64,000 nucleotides of DNA from Pantoea sp. Ap-967 (GCF_011752565.1 NZ_VWXK01000007.1:62001-126000); one strand, 5' to 3'; numbered from the stretch's first letter, positions 32,828-41,978 are shown. A program made the numbers and translations. The notes: generated by a model from the letters alone, not told the origin.

Positions 32828-34011
32828 TTACGCTCCTGGCTTGGCTATTGACCGCGCTGGCCCTGCTGATGCTGGTGCCGGTGCTGGTGCTGTTCACCGA
32901 GGTGCTGCTGGCCTGCCTGGCCGCACGCCCCTTGCCTGTGCCGCGTGGGCCACGCCCGCGCCTGGCGGTGCTGGTGCCGGCGCACAATGAAGCGACGGTG
33001 CTCGGCGCGACGCTGGCCAGCATCCAGGAGCAATTGGGCGAGGGCGACCAACTGCTGGTGGTGGCCGACAACTGCAGCGACGACACCGCTGCCCTGGCCC
33101 GCGCGGCGGGCGCCCAGGTCACCGAACGCCAGCACGCCGAACTGCGCGGCAAGGGCTATGCGTTGGACCATGGCGTTCGGCACCTGGCCGCTTCACCGCC
33201 GCAGGTGGTGGTTATCATCGATGCCGATTGCAAGCTTACCGCAGGCTCGCTCGATCACCTGGCGCACCTGTGCGTTGCCACCGCGCGCCCGGTGCAGGCC
33301 CTGGACCTGATGCGTGCGCCAGCCGGCGCCGGGCTGAAAATCCAGGTGGCCGAGTTTGCCTGGCGCATGAAGAACCTGGTGCGGCCACGGGGTATGGCGC
33401 GCGCCGGGTTGCCCTGCCAGCTGATGGGGACGGGCATGGCGTTTCGCTGGGAAGAGCTGGCCACGGCCAACCTGGCCACCGGGCACCTGGCCGAAGACCT
33501 CAAGCTGGGCCTGGAGTTCTGCCGCCAAGGCAAGCCGCCACTGTTCTGCCCAGAGGCTGAGGTGACCAGCCTGTTTCCGCTTAACCCCGAAGGCCTGAGC
33601 AACCAGCGCACCCGATGGGAACATGGCCACCTGGGGGTGCTGGTCAGCGACGGGCCGAAACTGCTCGGCAGTGCCCTGGCGCGGCGCCAGCTGCCGCTGC
33701 TGGCCATGGCGCTCGATTTGCTGGTGCCACCGCTGGCGCTGCTGACCCTGGCGCTGTCGGCGCTGTTCGTGGTGGCCTGGCTGGCCGGCCTGTGGCTGGG
33801 TGTGTGGGGCGCGGCGGTGCTGGCCAGTATTGGCATGGCCTTGCTGGTGGCTGCGGTGCTGCTGGCCTGGGGGCGTTTCTCCCGGGAAGTGATCCCGTTC
33901 TCGGTGCTGATCTATGCACCGTTGTATGCGACCAAGAAAATTCCCCTGTACCTGGGCTTCCTGATCCGCCGCCAGGTGCAGTGGGTGCGTTCCAAGCGGG
34001 ATGACCAATGA
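32824..34011 (+). CDS. Membrane GT2 glycosyltransferase (cellulose-synthase-like topology)
   Basis: A 395-residue protein: an N-terminal helix (TLLAWLLTALALLMLVPVLV), a cytoplasmic GT-A domain with LAVLVPAHNEATVLGATLAS, VVADNCSDDTAALAR, GKGYALDHGV, the D-x-D-type metal site VVIIDADCKLT, and the processive-type R/QxxRW motif NQRTRWEHG; then three or four C-terminal helices (LALDLLVPPLALLTLALS and following). Its role is one sugar transfer in the repeat unit, or polymerisation if processive. Overlaps both neighbours by four bases (ATGA). Confidence 0.9.
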   Translation: MITLLAWLLTALALLMLVPVLVLFTEVLLACLAARPLPVPRGPRPRLAVLVPAHNEATVLGATLASIQEQLGEGDQLLVVADNCSDDTAALARAAGAQVTERQHAELRGKGYALDHGVRHLAASPPQVVVIIDADCKLTAGSLDHLAHLCVATARPVQALDLMRAPAGAGLKIQVAEFAWRMKNLVRPRGMARAGLPCQLMGTGMAFRWEELATANLATGHLAEDLKLGLEFCRQGKPPLFCPEAEVTSLFPLNPEGLSNQRTRWEHGHLGVLVSDGPKLLGSALARRQLPLLAMALDLLVPPLALLTLALSALFVVAWLAGLWLGVWGAAVLASIGMALLVAAVLLAWGRFSREVIPFSVLIYAPLYATKKIPLYLGFLIRRQVQWVRSKRDDQ

Positions 34012-34802
34012 TGGCAGAGCAAACCTGGCAGGCCCGCTGGCACAGCGTGATCGGCAACATGCATGTGGTCAGTGACCCGGCCGAGGAGCAGCGCCTGCTG
34101 GCGCTGCTCGGCGCGCCCAAGCAAGCGACGGTGCTGGCGTTCGTCAATGCCCATGGCTTCAACATGGCCACCGGGCATGCGGCCTTCAGCCATACCCTGG
34201 CAAACGCCGACTTGCTGCTGCGCGATGGTTCGGGGGTGGCGATTCTGTGTCGGCGCCTGGGGCTCGACCCAGGGCTGAACATGAACGGCACCGATTTCAT
34301 TCCGCGCCTGCTGGCAGCCTACAAAGGCCGGCGCGTGGCGTTCTGGGGCACACGCGAGCCGGTGCTTGGCGAAGCTGCCCGGCGTTGCGAGGCGCTGTAC
34401 GGTGTTGCGCCGGTGTCGGTGCACGACGGCTTTGCCGAGGTTGACCGCTACGTGGCGCTGGCCCAGGCCGTACAACCGGAACTGATCGTGCTGGGCATGG
34501 GCATGCCCAAGCAGGAAGCCGTGGCCGCGCGGCTGCAGGCAACGACCGGGCCGTGCCTGATCGTCTGCGGTGGGGCGGTGCTGGATTTTCTCGGCGGCAA
34601 AGTGAGCCGGGCGCCGCGCTGGCTACGGCGCCTGGGCGGTGAATGGGCCTACCGCTTGTTGAAGGAGCCGCGGCGGTTGTTCATGCGTTATGTGGTGGGC
34701 AACCCGCTGTTTCTGCTGCGCACCTGGCGACTGGGACGCGCCGCTGGCCAAACCGCCAGTAATACGTCGCAGGGCGGGCGACAGAAACAGCGGCAGCGCT
34801 AA
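34008..34802 (+). CDS. WecG/TagA/CpsF-family glycosyltransferase
   Basis: A 264-residue GT26 enzyme: VNAHGFNMATGHAAF, LANADLLLRDGSGVAILCRR, the metal-independent active-site stretch NMNGTDFIPRLL, RVAFWGTREPV, VLGMGMPKQEAVAARL, CGGAVLDFLGGKVSRAPRWL and LGGEWAYRLLKEPRRL...RYVVGNPLFLL. The family transfers ManNAcA, ManNAc or glucose to a lipid-linked sugar, typically as the second step of the unit. The wecB gene at the left edge could feed it. Overlaps the previous stop (ATGA). Confidence 0.95.
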   Translation: MMAEQTWQARWHSVIGNMHVVSDPAEEQRLLALLGAPKQATVLAFVNAHGFNMATGHAAFSHTLANADLLLRDGSGVAILCRRLGLDPGLNMNGTDFIPRLLAAYKGRRVAFWGTREPVLGEAARRCEALYGVAPVSVHDGFAEVDRYVALAQAVQPELIVLGMGMPKQEAVAARLQATTGPCLIVCGGAVLDFLGGKVSRAPRWLRRLGGEWAYRLLKEPRRLFMRYVVGNPLFLLRTWRLGRAAGQTASNTSQGGRQKQRQR

Positions 34803-34906
34803 ATTACGCCGCCGTGCTGACTCATGGCTGCTACAGTGATATCAACGCCGCGAGGGCATGAACAGGCCCGGGCCTTGTTGAGCTTAGTGTGAAAAGTGTG
34901 TGAGTT

Positions 34907-34934
34907 AATTGTTCCAGCCAGGTGAAAAACAATT
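34907..34934. promoter_or_regulatory. Short inverted repeat ahead of the WcaJ-like gene
   Basis: AATTGTT (34907-34913) and AACAATT (34928-34934) with a 14-base spacer lie in the 160-base gap before the phosphotransferase gene, whose ATG is 29 bases on. The gap is more A/T-rich than its surroundings and probably contains a separate promoter. Weak evidence for an operator. Confidence 0.25.
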
Positions 34935-34962
34935 GCTGCGCTAACTTTGATGAGGCCTGACA

Positions 34963-36384
34963 ATGGTGTTCGAACCCAGAAGCAGTCGTTCCTTACTTCA
35001 GCGCCGGAGCAGCGTCAGCAACGCCATCCAGGCCGGCCTCGACGGCATCGCGGTGACCGGTGTGGCCTGGTACCTGATCTACGACCAGATCGGCTACATC
35101 ACCTCCGACTACGTCATCATGCTGCTGCTGTTGATCGGCGCCCTGGCGGTGATCTACGACCATTACGCGATCTACCGGACCAACGTGGGGCTCTCGATCA
35201 AGGCGTTCCGGCTGTTCAAGGCGTGGTCGGCGACGTTCTGCTTCCTGGTGGTGCTGGCGTTCCTGACCAAGCAGAGCGAAACCTATTCGCGGATGGTGGT
35301 CGGGCAGTTATTTATATTTGGTTACATTGCCCAGTTGTTTCTGCACTTCGCCGTGCGTGAAGTACAGAAGCGTTTTACCGCCCATGCCCGGCTGGACAAT
35401 GCGCTGATTATCGGGGAAGGCGACCTGGCCAACTTTCTGTATCAGAAGATCAGTAATAACCCGTGGTTTGGCGAGCGCGTAGTCGGTTGTGTCAGCCTCG
35501 ATGAAGTTCCCGGTTCGGAACAGGAAAGTGCAGACGGTAAAACGCATTTGGCCATATTGGGTTCTATTAAGAAGTTGGACGAAATTGTCGCGCAACATGC
35601 CATTCGCACTGTCTACCTGGTGACCCCACTGGGCGGCTCTGAGCTGATCAACGATGTCTACCTGAAGCTGCTCGACAAGTGCATTGCGGTGAACTGGGTG
35701 CCGGACATCTTCTCGCTGCGCCTGATCAACCACAGTGTGCGGGAAATTGCCGGGATTCCGGTACTGACCCTGTCGGAAACGCCGCTGACCGGCATGAGCC
35801 TGTTCCTCAAGAACCTCGAAGACCGGGTGCTGGCGGCGCTGATCGTATTGTGCGCGTCACCGGTGTTGCTGGCCGTTGCCCTGGCCATCAAGCTCGACAG
35901 CCCGGGGCCGGTGTTCTTTCGCCAGGAGCGTACTGGCTGGACGGGCGAATCGTTCCGCATCTGGAAGTTCAGAAGCATGCATGTTCATCAGCCGGAAAAC
36001 GGCGTGGTCAAGCAGGCCGAGAAGAACGACCCGCGCTTGACCAAGGTTGGCGCCTTCATTCGCCGCACCAGCCTGGATGAACTGCCGCAGCTGTTCAATG
36101 TGCTGACCGGGGAAATGTCCCTGGTCGGCCCGCGCCCGCATGCACTGCAACATGACTCGTTGTACTCCCAGGACATCGTCGAGTACTTCGCCCGCCACAA
36201 CATCAAGCCGGGCATGACCGGCCTTGCCCAGGTGCGCGGGTTCAGGGGTGAAACCAAGTCGGTTGCGCAGATGATCCAGCGGGTCGATTCGGACATCGAG
36301 TACATCAACAACTGGTCGTTGTGGCTCGACTTCGTGATCCTGGTGCGAACGCTCAATGCCTTTACCGGCAAGCAGGCTTATTGA
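34963..36384 (+). CDS. Undecaprenyl-phosphate sugar phosphotransferase (WcaJ/WbaP-like)
   Basis: A 473-residue polyisoprenyl-phosphate hexose-1-phosphate transferase that starts the repeat unit by placing glucose- or galactose-1-phosphate on undecaprenyl phosphate. Four N-terminal helices (residues about 20-135), a CoA-binding-like soluble segment ([20 protein letters not shown]), then a helix ([20 protein letters not shown]) and the catalytic region: [73 protein letters not shown]. The DE pair and GPRP are intact. It ends the locus. Confidence 0.95.
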   Translation: MVFEPRSSRSLLQRRSSVSNAIQAGLDGIAVTGVAWYLIYDQIGYITSDYVIMLLLLIGALAVIYDHYAIYRTNVGLSIKAFRLFKAWSATFCFLVVLAFLTKQSETYSRMVVGQLFIFGYIAQLFLHFAVREVQKRFTAHARLDNALIIGEGDLANFLYQKISNNPWFGERVVGCVSLDEVPGSEQESADGKTHLAILGSIKKLDEIVAQHAIRTVYLVTPLGGSELINDVYLKLLDKCIAVNWVPDIFSLRLINHSVREIAGIPVLTLSETPLTGMSLFLKNLEDRVLAALIVLCASPVLLAVALAIKLDSPGPVFFRQERTGWTGESFRIWKFRSMHVHQPENGVVKQAEKNDPRLTKVGAFIRRTSLDELPQLFNVLTGEMSLVGPRPHALQHDSLYSQDIVEYFARHNIKPGMTGLAQVRGFRGETKSVAQMIQRVDSDIEYINNWSLWLDFVILVRTLNAFTGKQAY

Positions 36385-36461
36385 AGCCAGGCCAACGTGC
36401 AGCATGATGCCTGGCGCAGGGGTATACTCGAGGCCCGTTTCACTGTAATCCGAGTATTCCG

Positions 36462-37676
36462 ATGGGTCTTTCCGTTACCGCCACACCCGAACCGCGCCGC
36501 CTCGGCGCGCCGTTGATCGCCCTGGCCCTGTTGCTGGCCGGGGCCTGGTTCCTCAACCTCAATGCCGGCTTCAAGCAGATGTTGCTGCTGATCGTCGGCG
36601 CCGCCCTGGGCCTGACCCTGTACCACGCCGCCTTCGGCTTTACCTCGGCCTGGCGTGTGTTCATCAACGAACGCCGGGGCGCGGGCCTGCGCGCGCAGAT
36701 GGTCATGCTGACCCTGGCCGTGCTGCTGTTCTTCCCGGCGTTGTCGGCGGGCAGCCTGTTCGGCACGCCGGTCACCGGGCTGGTCGCACCTGCCGGTGTG
36801 TCGGTGGTGTTCGGCGCCTTCATCTTTGGCATTGGCATGCAACTGGGCGGCGGCTGCGCGTCGGGCACGCTGTTCACGGTGGGTGGCGGTAACGCGCGGA
36901 TGCTGGTGACCTTGCTGTTCTTCATCATTGGCTCGGTGACGGCCACCCATCACGCCGACTGGTGGTTTGCCTTGCCGTCGTTCCCGGCGACGTCGATCGT
37001 CCAGGCCTGGGGCGTGGCCCCGGCGTTGCTGGCGAGCGTTGCGCTGTTCGCGGTCATCGCCTGGGCCAGCGTGGTGCTGGAAAAGCGCCGCCATGGCACC
37101 CTGGAGGCTCCCGTGAGCAGCGAGCACCAGGGCCTGCGCCGTTTCCTGCGTGGCCCGTGGCCGCTTCTGTGGGGCGCCATTGCCCTGGCCCTGCTGAACT
37201 ACGCCACCCTGGCCCTGGCGGGGCGCCCGTGGGGCATCACCTCGGCATTTGCCCTGTGGGGGGCGAAGACCCTGGCCAGCTTCGGCGTGGACGTGGGCAA
37301 CTGGGTGTTCTGGCAGGCCCCGGCCAACGCCAAGGCCCTGGCAGCGCCGCTGTGGCAGGACATCACCACGGTGATGGACCTGGGCATCGTGCTCGGCGCG
37401 TTGCTGGCAGCGGGCCTGGCCGGGCGCTTCGCACCCAGCCTGAAGATTCCGCTGCCGTCGCTGATTGCCGCGGTGATCGGTGGCCTGCTGCTGGGGTATG
37501 GCTCGCGCCTGGCATACGGTTGCAACATCGGCGCCTACTTCAGCGGCATCGCCTCGGGCAGCCTGCATGGCTGGCTGTGGCTGGTGGCGGCGTATGGCGG
37601 CAACCTGATCGGCGTGCGCCTGCGCCCGCTGTTCTTTGCCGGTGAACGCCGGGCTGCGACGCTCAGCGGCTGCTGA
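36462..37676 (+). CDS. YeeE/YedE (TsuA-like) sulfur-compound transporter
   Basis: A 404-residue inner-membrane protein with 10 or so helices. Two internally similar halves each carry a conserved cysteine motif: GMQLGGGCASGTLFTVGGG near residue 130 and YGCNIGAYFSGIASGS near residue 350; in TsuA such cysteines pass thiosulfate through the membrane by transient S-S-H interaction. Pseudomonad homologues are annotated as YeeE/YedE family; the substrate (thiosulfate or another sulfur anion) is inferred. No good ribosome site is visible; TATACT (36423-36428) upstream may be a -10. Followed by a terminator. Confidence 0.88.
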   Translation: MGLSVTATPEPRRLGAPLIALALLLAGAWFLNLNAGFKQMLLLIVGAALGLTLYHAAFGFTSAWRVFINERRGAGLRAQMVMLTLAVLLFFPALSAGSLFGTPVTGLVAPAGVSVVFGAFIFGIGMQLGGGCASGTLFTVGGGNARMLVTLLFFIIGSVTATHHADWWFALPSFPATSIVQAWGVAPALLASVALFAVIAWASVVLEKRRHGTLEAPVSSEHQGLRRFLRGPWPLLWGAIALALLNYATLALAGRPWGITSAFALWGAKTLASFGVDVGNWVFWQAPANAKALAAPLWQDITTVMDLGIVLGALLAAGLAGRFAPSLKIPLPSLIAAVIGGLLLGYGSRLAYGCNIGAYFSGIASGSLHGWLWLVAAYGGNLIGVRLRPLFFAGERRAATLSGC

Positions 37677-37687
37677 CAGCCGGGTGG

Positions 37688-37719
37688 CTTGAGCTGGGAG
37701 AAAGCTCAAGTGATTTCTT
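37688..37719 (+). terminator. Intrinsic terminator after the YeeE/YedE gene
   Basis: CTTGAGCT (37688-37695) pairs with AGCTCAAG (37703-37710) around GGGAGAA, followed by TGATTTCTT. Confidence 0.7.
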
Positions 37720-37720
37720 A

Positions 37721-37754
37721 AATAAGTTAGATCACATATGCGGTCTAACTTATT
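37721..37754. terminator. A/T-rich 11-bp stem-loop between convergent genes
   Basis: AATAAGTTAGA (37721-37731) and TCTAACTTATT (37744-37754) are perfect reverse complements with a 12-base loop. It directly follows the first terminator and lies 13 bases beyond the stop of the leftward small gene. Low GC for a terminator stem here; it may be a second terminator or a protein site. Confidence 0.5.
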
Positions 37755-37766
37755 GAATTGTTAAGA

Positions 37767-38096
37767 TTATTTCTTCGCAACGGCATGCTGGACGCACTGC
37801 TCGTAGTACGTCTGCTTGATTGCCGCAGGCTGCAGCCGCGAGCGGCTGTTGTAGGTTTGCTCGGTGATGCCGAAGGCGGTCATGCGCATCCACGGCTTGG
37901 GGAAGCGCCGCACTTGCAGCTTCTTGCGGGTCGCGTACAGGGTGACCCCGGAAAGCTTGGCGTGCTGGGCCTCGGCGGCGATCTGCGAGCCCCAGCCACA
38001 GACGTTGCGGTCGTTCTGGTCTAGTGCCCGAGCCTGGGCGGCGAAGGCGACGGTGGCAAGCAGGCAACCGGCCATCGCTGCTAGAAATGTTCGCAT
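37767..38096 (-). CDS. Small exported protein of unknown function
   Basis: A 109-residue protein with a signal peptide (MRTFLAAMAGCLLATVAFAA, cleavage near ARA). The mature part is basic, with two cysteines (VCGWGSQI and YEQCVQH) that could form a disulphide, and a GITEQTYNSRSRL segment. I recognise it only as a type of small periplasmic protein common in P. putida relatives. CTGTCCTAAG-side sequence upstream gives GGACAG before the ATG. Monocistronic. Confidence 0.7.
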   Translation of the reverse strand: MRTFLAAMAGCLLATVAFAAQARALDQNDRNVCGWGSQIAAEAQHAKLSGVTLYATRKKLQVRRFPKPWMRMTAFGITEQTYNSRSRLQPAAIKQTYYEQCVQHAVAKK

Positions 38097-38200
38097 GTTG
38101 CTGTCCTAAGCATCTGAAGATGAACGAAGTTTGCCCGCGCTTCGCAGGCCTGGGGGCCAGTATCTTGCTGGCATTGTTACCCCGAGCGATAACGCAACCT

Positions 38201-38305
38201 TGGTAGGAGCGAGCGTAGCTCGCGATGCGATCTCACAGACGGGCCCATACCTCAAGGCATGTGGCGCCTGGTAGATCGCATCGCGAGCTACGCTCGCTCC
38301 TACCA
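38201..38305. repeat. REP pair (GAGCGAGC class)
   Basis: TGGTAGGAGCGAGCGTAGCT at the left and its inverted partner CGAGCTACGCTCGCTCCTAC at the right, about 45 bases apart, between a leftward regulator gene's 3' end and the small exported protein's promoter. Confidence 0.9.
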
Positions 38306-38316
38306 CCGTTTTCGGG

Positions 38317-39054
38317 TCAGGCGGGGGCTTTATCCCGGCGCATCTGGGTTACCAGGGTGAAGCGGTCATCCGGGTGCACCGTCTCGGACACGGCCATCAA
38401 CTCGCCGCTGTCGTCGCGGTAATGACGCAGAATCTTCAACCCAGGCGAACCCGCCTCGGCCTTTAACACCCGCGCCAACTCCACCGGCAGCAACACCGCC
38501 CGTACCTGCTGGTCGACCACGGCAATGGCACGCCCGTAATGCTGCTCGATCAGGCTGGCGATCAATTGGCCTGGCTGCGCGCGGGCGAGGTCGATGACCT
38601 CGGCGTAGTCACGCTGGGCGTAGACATCCGTCCAGCACAGCGGGGCGGCATTGTGCTGGCGGTCGACCCGGATGCTCGACACGCAGAAGTAATGCTCGCC
38701 CGGCACCAGCCCCAGGCGCGCCGCCTCGCCCAGGTCGGCCACGAAATGGCGCACGTCCTGAATTTCCCGCTGCTGGGTTTCCGCCAGGTGGGCAAGGTCC
38801 GCCACCGTTGCCAGCGACTGGGAGTAGCCACCCCGTGGGCTGCTGGCCTCAACCCGCGTACCGACCCGCTTGCGGCGTGACACCAGGCCCTGGTTGAGCA
38901 ACTGGTTGATGGCCGCCCGCACCGTGTGGCGGCTCACGTCGTACAAATCGCACAGCTCGAACTCGGTAGGCAGCAGGCTGCCCACGGGGTAACGGCCACT
39001 GGCGATGCCTTCCATCAAGTCCTTGGCCACCACGGCGTATCGCGTTTCGTTCAT
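38317..39054 (-). CDS. GntR-family (HutC-type) transcription regulator
   Basis: A 245-residue repressor-type protein: winged helix-turn-helix at about 5-70 (LMEGIASGRYPVGSLLPTEF, YDVSRHTVRAAINQLLNQGL, GTRVEASSP) and a UTRA ligand-binding domain from about 90 to the end (VSSIRVDRQHNAAPLCWTDV and following). Divergent from the lyase/symporter unit across 117 bases containing a palindrome, so it most likely controls that unit, with the lyase substrate or product as effector. ATG 39054 (MNETRY) is used; ATG 39081 would add nine residues. Neither has a good ribosome site. Confidence 0.9.
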   Translation of the reverse strand: MNETRYAVVAKDLMEGIASGRYPVGSLLPTEFELCDLYDVSRHTVRAAINQLLNQGLVSRRKRVGTRVEASSPRGGYSQSLATVADLAHLAETQQREIQDVRHFVADLGEAARLGLVPGEHYFCVSSIRVDRQHNAAPLCWTDVYAQRDYAEVIDLARAQPGQLIASLIEQHYGRAIAVVDQQVRAVLLPVELARVLKAEAGSPGLKILRHYRDDSGELMAVSETVHPDDRFTLVTQMRRDKAPA

Positions 39055-39084
39055 GCCTTCGGTCTGTCCCGTCAAATGCACCGG

Positions 39085-39140
39085 TTGACAGTGTATCAGC
39101 GCTGGGGCAAGAATTATGTACGGACATATAAAATATGTAC
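39085..39140 (+). promoter_or_regulatory. Promoter and candidate GntR operator of the lyase/symporter unit
   Basis: A perfect -35, TTGACA (39085-39090), with AAGAAT (39109-39114) 18 bases on. Just downstream of the expected start is the palindrome ACATAT-AAA-ATATGT (39124-39138), extended by an outer G/C pair. A repressor bound there would block elongation or initiation. Position fits autoregulation by the divergent HutC-type regulator. Confidence 0.55.
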
Positions 39141-39171
39141 GCTCAATAACAGCATTTCAGGATGGCCGCCC

Positions 39172-40527
39172 ATGTCCACCACCGTTTTCGACTCCACCCT
39201 GTTCCGCGACATGTTCGGCACCGCCGAAATGCGTGCGGTGTTCTCTGACCAGGCGCTGATCGAGCGCTATATCGAAGTTGAAGTGGCCCTGGCCAGGGCC
39301 GAGGCCCGCTGCGGGGTGATTCCGGCCGAGGCTGCGGCGCAGATTGCCGAGCTGTCGCGCTACGACGCGCTGGACCTGGCGCTGATGCAGCACGAAACCG
39401 AGATCGTCGGCTACCCGATCCTGCCGCTGGTCGAGCAGCTGTCCAAACTGTGCGGCGAGGCTGGCCGCTACGTGCACTGGGGGGCTACCACCCAGGACAT
39501 CATGGACACCGCCGTGGTGCTGCAGGTGCGCGCCGCCCTGGCCATCGTCGAGCGCGACGTGCAGGCCGTGCGTGGCCTGCTGGCCGAACTGGCGCAGCGC
39601 TACCGCGACACGCCGATGGCCGGCCGTACCCACCTGCAGCACGCGCTGCCAATCACCTTCGGCTACAAGTGCGCGGTGTGGCTGAGCATGTTCGACCGCC
39701 ACGCCGAGCGCCTGGTCGAACTGCGCCCGCGGGTGGAAGTGGGGCAGTTCGCCGGGGCCGCCGGCACCCTGGCATCACTGGGTGACAAGGGCCTGCAGGT
39801 GCAGGCGGCGTTGATGGCCGAACTGGGCCTGGGCGTACCCCAGGCGACCTGGCACGTGGCCCGTGACGGCCTGGCCGAAACCCTGAATTTCCTGGGCCTG
39901 GTCAGCGCCTCGCTGGGCAAGGTGGCGCTGGACATCATGATGATGATGACCAGCGAGTTGGGCGAAGCCTACGAGCCATTCGTCAAGGGCCGTGGTGCCA
40001 GCAGCACCATGCCGCAGAAGCGCAACCCCATCTCCTGCGAGCTGATGTATGCCGCTGCCAAGGGCGTGCGCCAGCAAGCCGGGCTGATGCTCGATGCGAT
40101 GATCCAGGACTTCGAGCGCTCCACTGGCCCCTGGCAGGCGGAGTGGATCGCCATTCCCGAGGCCTTCGCCCTCACTGCCGCCTCGCTGGGCCAGGCGCGC
40201 TTCATGCTCGCCGGGCTGGACGTGCGCACCGAGCGCATGCGCAAGAACCTCGACATGACCCAGGGCCTGATCGTTGCCGAGGCGGTGATGATGGGCCTGG
40301 CACCGGCCTTGGGCCGCCAGGTGGCCCACGACGTGGTGTACGCCGCCTGCCGCCTGGCCAACGACCAGGGCATCAGCCTGCTCGAAGCGCTGCAGGCCCA
40401 GGGTGAAGCCACCGCAAGCCTGGACCTGGCCACCCTCCAGGGGTTGTGCGACCCGGCCAACTACCTGGGCATGGCGCCGCAGATGGTCGACCTGGCCCTG
40501 GCCCGCCCGGGCGCCGTCGCCCGCTGA
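39172..40527 (+). CDS. Fumarase/aspartase-superfamily lyase (CMLE/adenylosuccinate-lyase-like)
   Basis: A 451-residue enzyme: FSDQALIERYIEVEVALARA, the substrate loop VHWGATTQDIMDTA, GRTHLQHALPITFGYK (catalytic His region) and the superfamily signature ASSTMPQKRNPISCE (about 281-295). This family splits C-N or C-O bonds, often releasing fumarate; relatives include 3-carboxymuconate cycloisomerase, adenylosuccinate lyase and the fumarate-adduct lyases. Neither protocatechuate nor purine genes are nearby; the next gene is a dicarboxylate symporter and the divergent gene a HutC regulator, so uptake and cleavage of an N- or O-substituted succinate is a reasonable guess. AGGATGG precedes the ATG. 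Confidence 0.9.
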   Translation: MSTTVFDSTLFRDMFGTAEMRAVFSDQALIERYIEVEVALARAEARCGVIPAEAAAQIAELSRYDALDLALMQHETEIVGYPILPLVEQLSKLCGEAGRYVHWGATTQDIMDTAVVLQVRAALAIVERDVQAVRGLLAELAQRYRDTPMAGRTHLQHALPITFGYKCAVWLSMFDRHAERLVELRPRVEVGQFAGAAGTLASLGDKGLQVQAALMAELGLGVPQATWHVARDGLAETLNFLGLVSASLGKVALDIMMMMTSELGEAYEPFVKGRGASSTMPQKRNPISCELMYAAAKGVRQQAGLMLDAMIQDFERSTGPWQAEWIAIPEAFALTAASLGQARFMLAGLDVRTERMRKNLDMTQGLIVAEAVMMGLAPALGRQVAHDVVYAACRLANDQGISLLEALQAQGEATASLDLATLQGLCDPANYLGMAPQMVDLALARPGAVAR

Positions 40528-40596
40528 TGTGCACCGCGGCCCGGCGAATGGCCGGGCCACGGCGTGTTTTTCTACAAGAACAATGAGAATGCAGCC

Positions 40597-41898
40597 ATGT
40601 CTTCCACGTTGAAAAAACCGCTCTACAAGGACCTGACCTTCCAGGTTGTGGCGGCGATGCTGCTGGGCATCGCCTTTGGTTTCATCGCGCCCGAGCTCGC
40701 TGCCAGTTTCAAGGTGCTCGGGGATATCTTTCTCAAGCTGATCAAGACGGCCGTTGCGCCGCTGGTGTTCTTTACCGTGGTGCACGGCATTGCCTCGGCC
40801 GGTGACATCAAGCGGGTGGGCAAGGTTGGCTGGCGTGCCCTGGTGTACTTCGAGGTGCTGTCGACCCTGGCCCTGGCCATTGGCCTGCTGTGGGGCAACC
40901 TGATCGGCATCGGCTCAGGCATGCACGGTGCCCACGCCAGCAGCGCCGCCTCGGCAGCGGCGTCGGCTGCGGTCGCCAAGGGCCACGCGCCGACCTCGAC
41001 CATGGACTTCATCTACGGCATCTTCCCGGACAATTTCGTCGGCGCCTTCGCGGGTGGCCAGCTGTTGCAGGTGCTGGTGATTGCCGTGCTGTTCGGCTTC
41101 GCCTTGCTGGCCTTGAAGCAGGAACGCCGGGAGGTGATCGAGGACGGCCTCAACCGCGTTTCGGAATGCTTCTTCGAGTTCATCAACCTGATCATGAAGT
41201 TCGCCCCGCTGGGCGCCTTCGGTTCGGTGGCCTATGCCGTGGGCAGCAACGGCTCGGCGGTGCTGATGTCGCTGGCCAACCTGGTGCTGATGTTCTACGT
41301 GGCGGTGGCGTTCTTCCTGTTCGTGGTGCTGGGCGCGGTGTGCCGCCTGTCGGGCTTCAGCTTCCTGCGCTTTCTGGCGTACATCAAGGACGAGATATTC
41401 ATCGTGCTGGGCACGGCGTCGTCGGAAAGCGCCTTGCCGCGCCTGCTGCAGAAACTGGAGCGGTTCGGCTGCTCGAAGCAGAGCGTGGGGCTGGTGCTGC
41501 CAACCGGTTATGCCTTCAACCTCGATGGCACGTTGCTGTACATGTCGCTGAGCGTGCTGTTCATCGCCAATGCCTACGGCGTGCCGCTGGGTTGGGAGCA
41601 GCAGTTGGGCATCCTGGCCATCATGCTGGTGACGTCCAAGGGCGCTGCGGCAGTGTCGGGCGGCAGTTTCGTGGTGTTCGCCGCCACCGTCACGGCCATT
41701 GGCGTGCTGCCGGTGGAGGGCCTGGCATTGCTGTTTGGCGTGTACCGGTTCATGTCCATGGCCATGGCTGCGTGCAACACCATCGGCAACAGCGTGGCCA
41801 CTGTGGTGGTGGCCAAGTGGGCAGGGGAGTTCACCGAGCAGCATGCACGTGACGAATACGCCCGGGTGCTGGGGCGTGCGCCAACGGCGGCTTTGTAA
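40597..41898 (+). CDS. Dicarboxylate/amino acid:cation symporter (DctA-like)
   Basis: A 433-residue DAACS transporter: FLKLIKTAVAPLVFFTVVHG near the N-terminus, the serine-rich hairpin ILGTASSESALPRLLQKLE, TGYAFNLDGTLLYMSLSVLF (the NxDGT binding motif), SKGAAAVSGGSFVVFAATV and ACNTIGNSVATVVVAKW (the final Asn-containing helix). It imports C4-dicarboxylates or acidic amino acids with protons or sodium. An unusual Ala/Ser-rich periplasmic loop (about residues 110-130) is present. 69 bases after the lyase; probably one operon. GAGAATGC precedes the ATG. Confidence 0.93.
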   Translation: MSSTLKKPLYKDLTFQVVAAMLLGIAFGFIAPELAASFKVLGDIFLKLIKTAVAPLVFFTVVHGIASAGDIKRVGKVGWRALVYFEVLSTLALAIGLLWGNLIGIGSGMHGAHASSAASAAASAAVAKGHAPTSTMDFIYGIFPDNFVGAFAGGQLLQVLVIAVLFGFALLALKQERREVIEDGLNRVSECFFEFINLIMKFAPLGAFGSVAYAVGSNGSAVLMSLANLVLMFYVAVAFFLFVVLGAVCRLSGFSFLRFLAYIKDEIFIVLGTASSESALPRLLQKLERFGCSKQSVGLVLPTGYAFNLDGTLLYMSLSVLFIANAYGVPLGWEQQLGILAIMLVTSKGAAAVSGGSFVVFAATVTAIGVLPVEGLALLFGVYRFMSMAMAACNTIGNSVATVVVAKWAGEFTEQHARDEYARVLGRAPTAAL

Positions 41899-41921
41899 GA
41901 AATAGCGCACCGGGTGTATGT

Positions 41922-41939
41922 GATCGTACAACTGCTTGC
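41922..41939 (+). promoter_or_regulatory. Candidate FadR-type operator upstream of its own regulator gene
   Basis: GATCGTACAACTGCTTGC contains ATCGTACAAC, found again ahead of kdgD (48817-48826). In the other direction it reads TTGTACGA, which fits the TNGT-ACNA half-site pattern of FadR-group GntR regulators. 40 bases before the regulator ATG, suggesting autoregulation. Confidence 0.55.
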
Positions 41940-41978
41940 GCTATCATGACGGCTGTCTTTCAAGGTGAAACACAGGGC

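Noticed and set aside
34907..34934. Operator of the WcaJ-like gene
   Set aside because: Seven-base arms in A/T-rich DNA could arise by chance; listed only as a weak feature.
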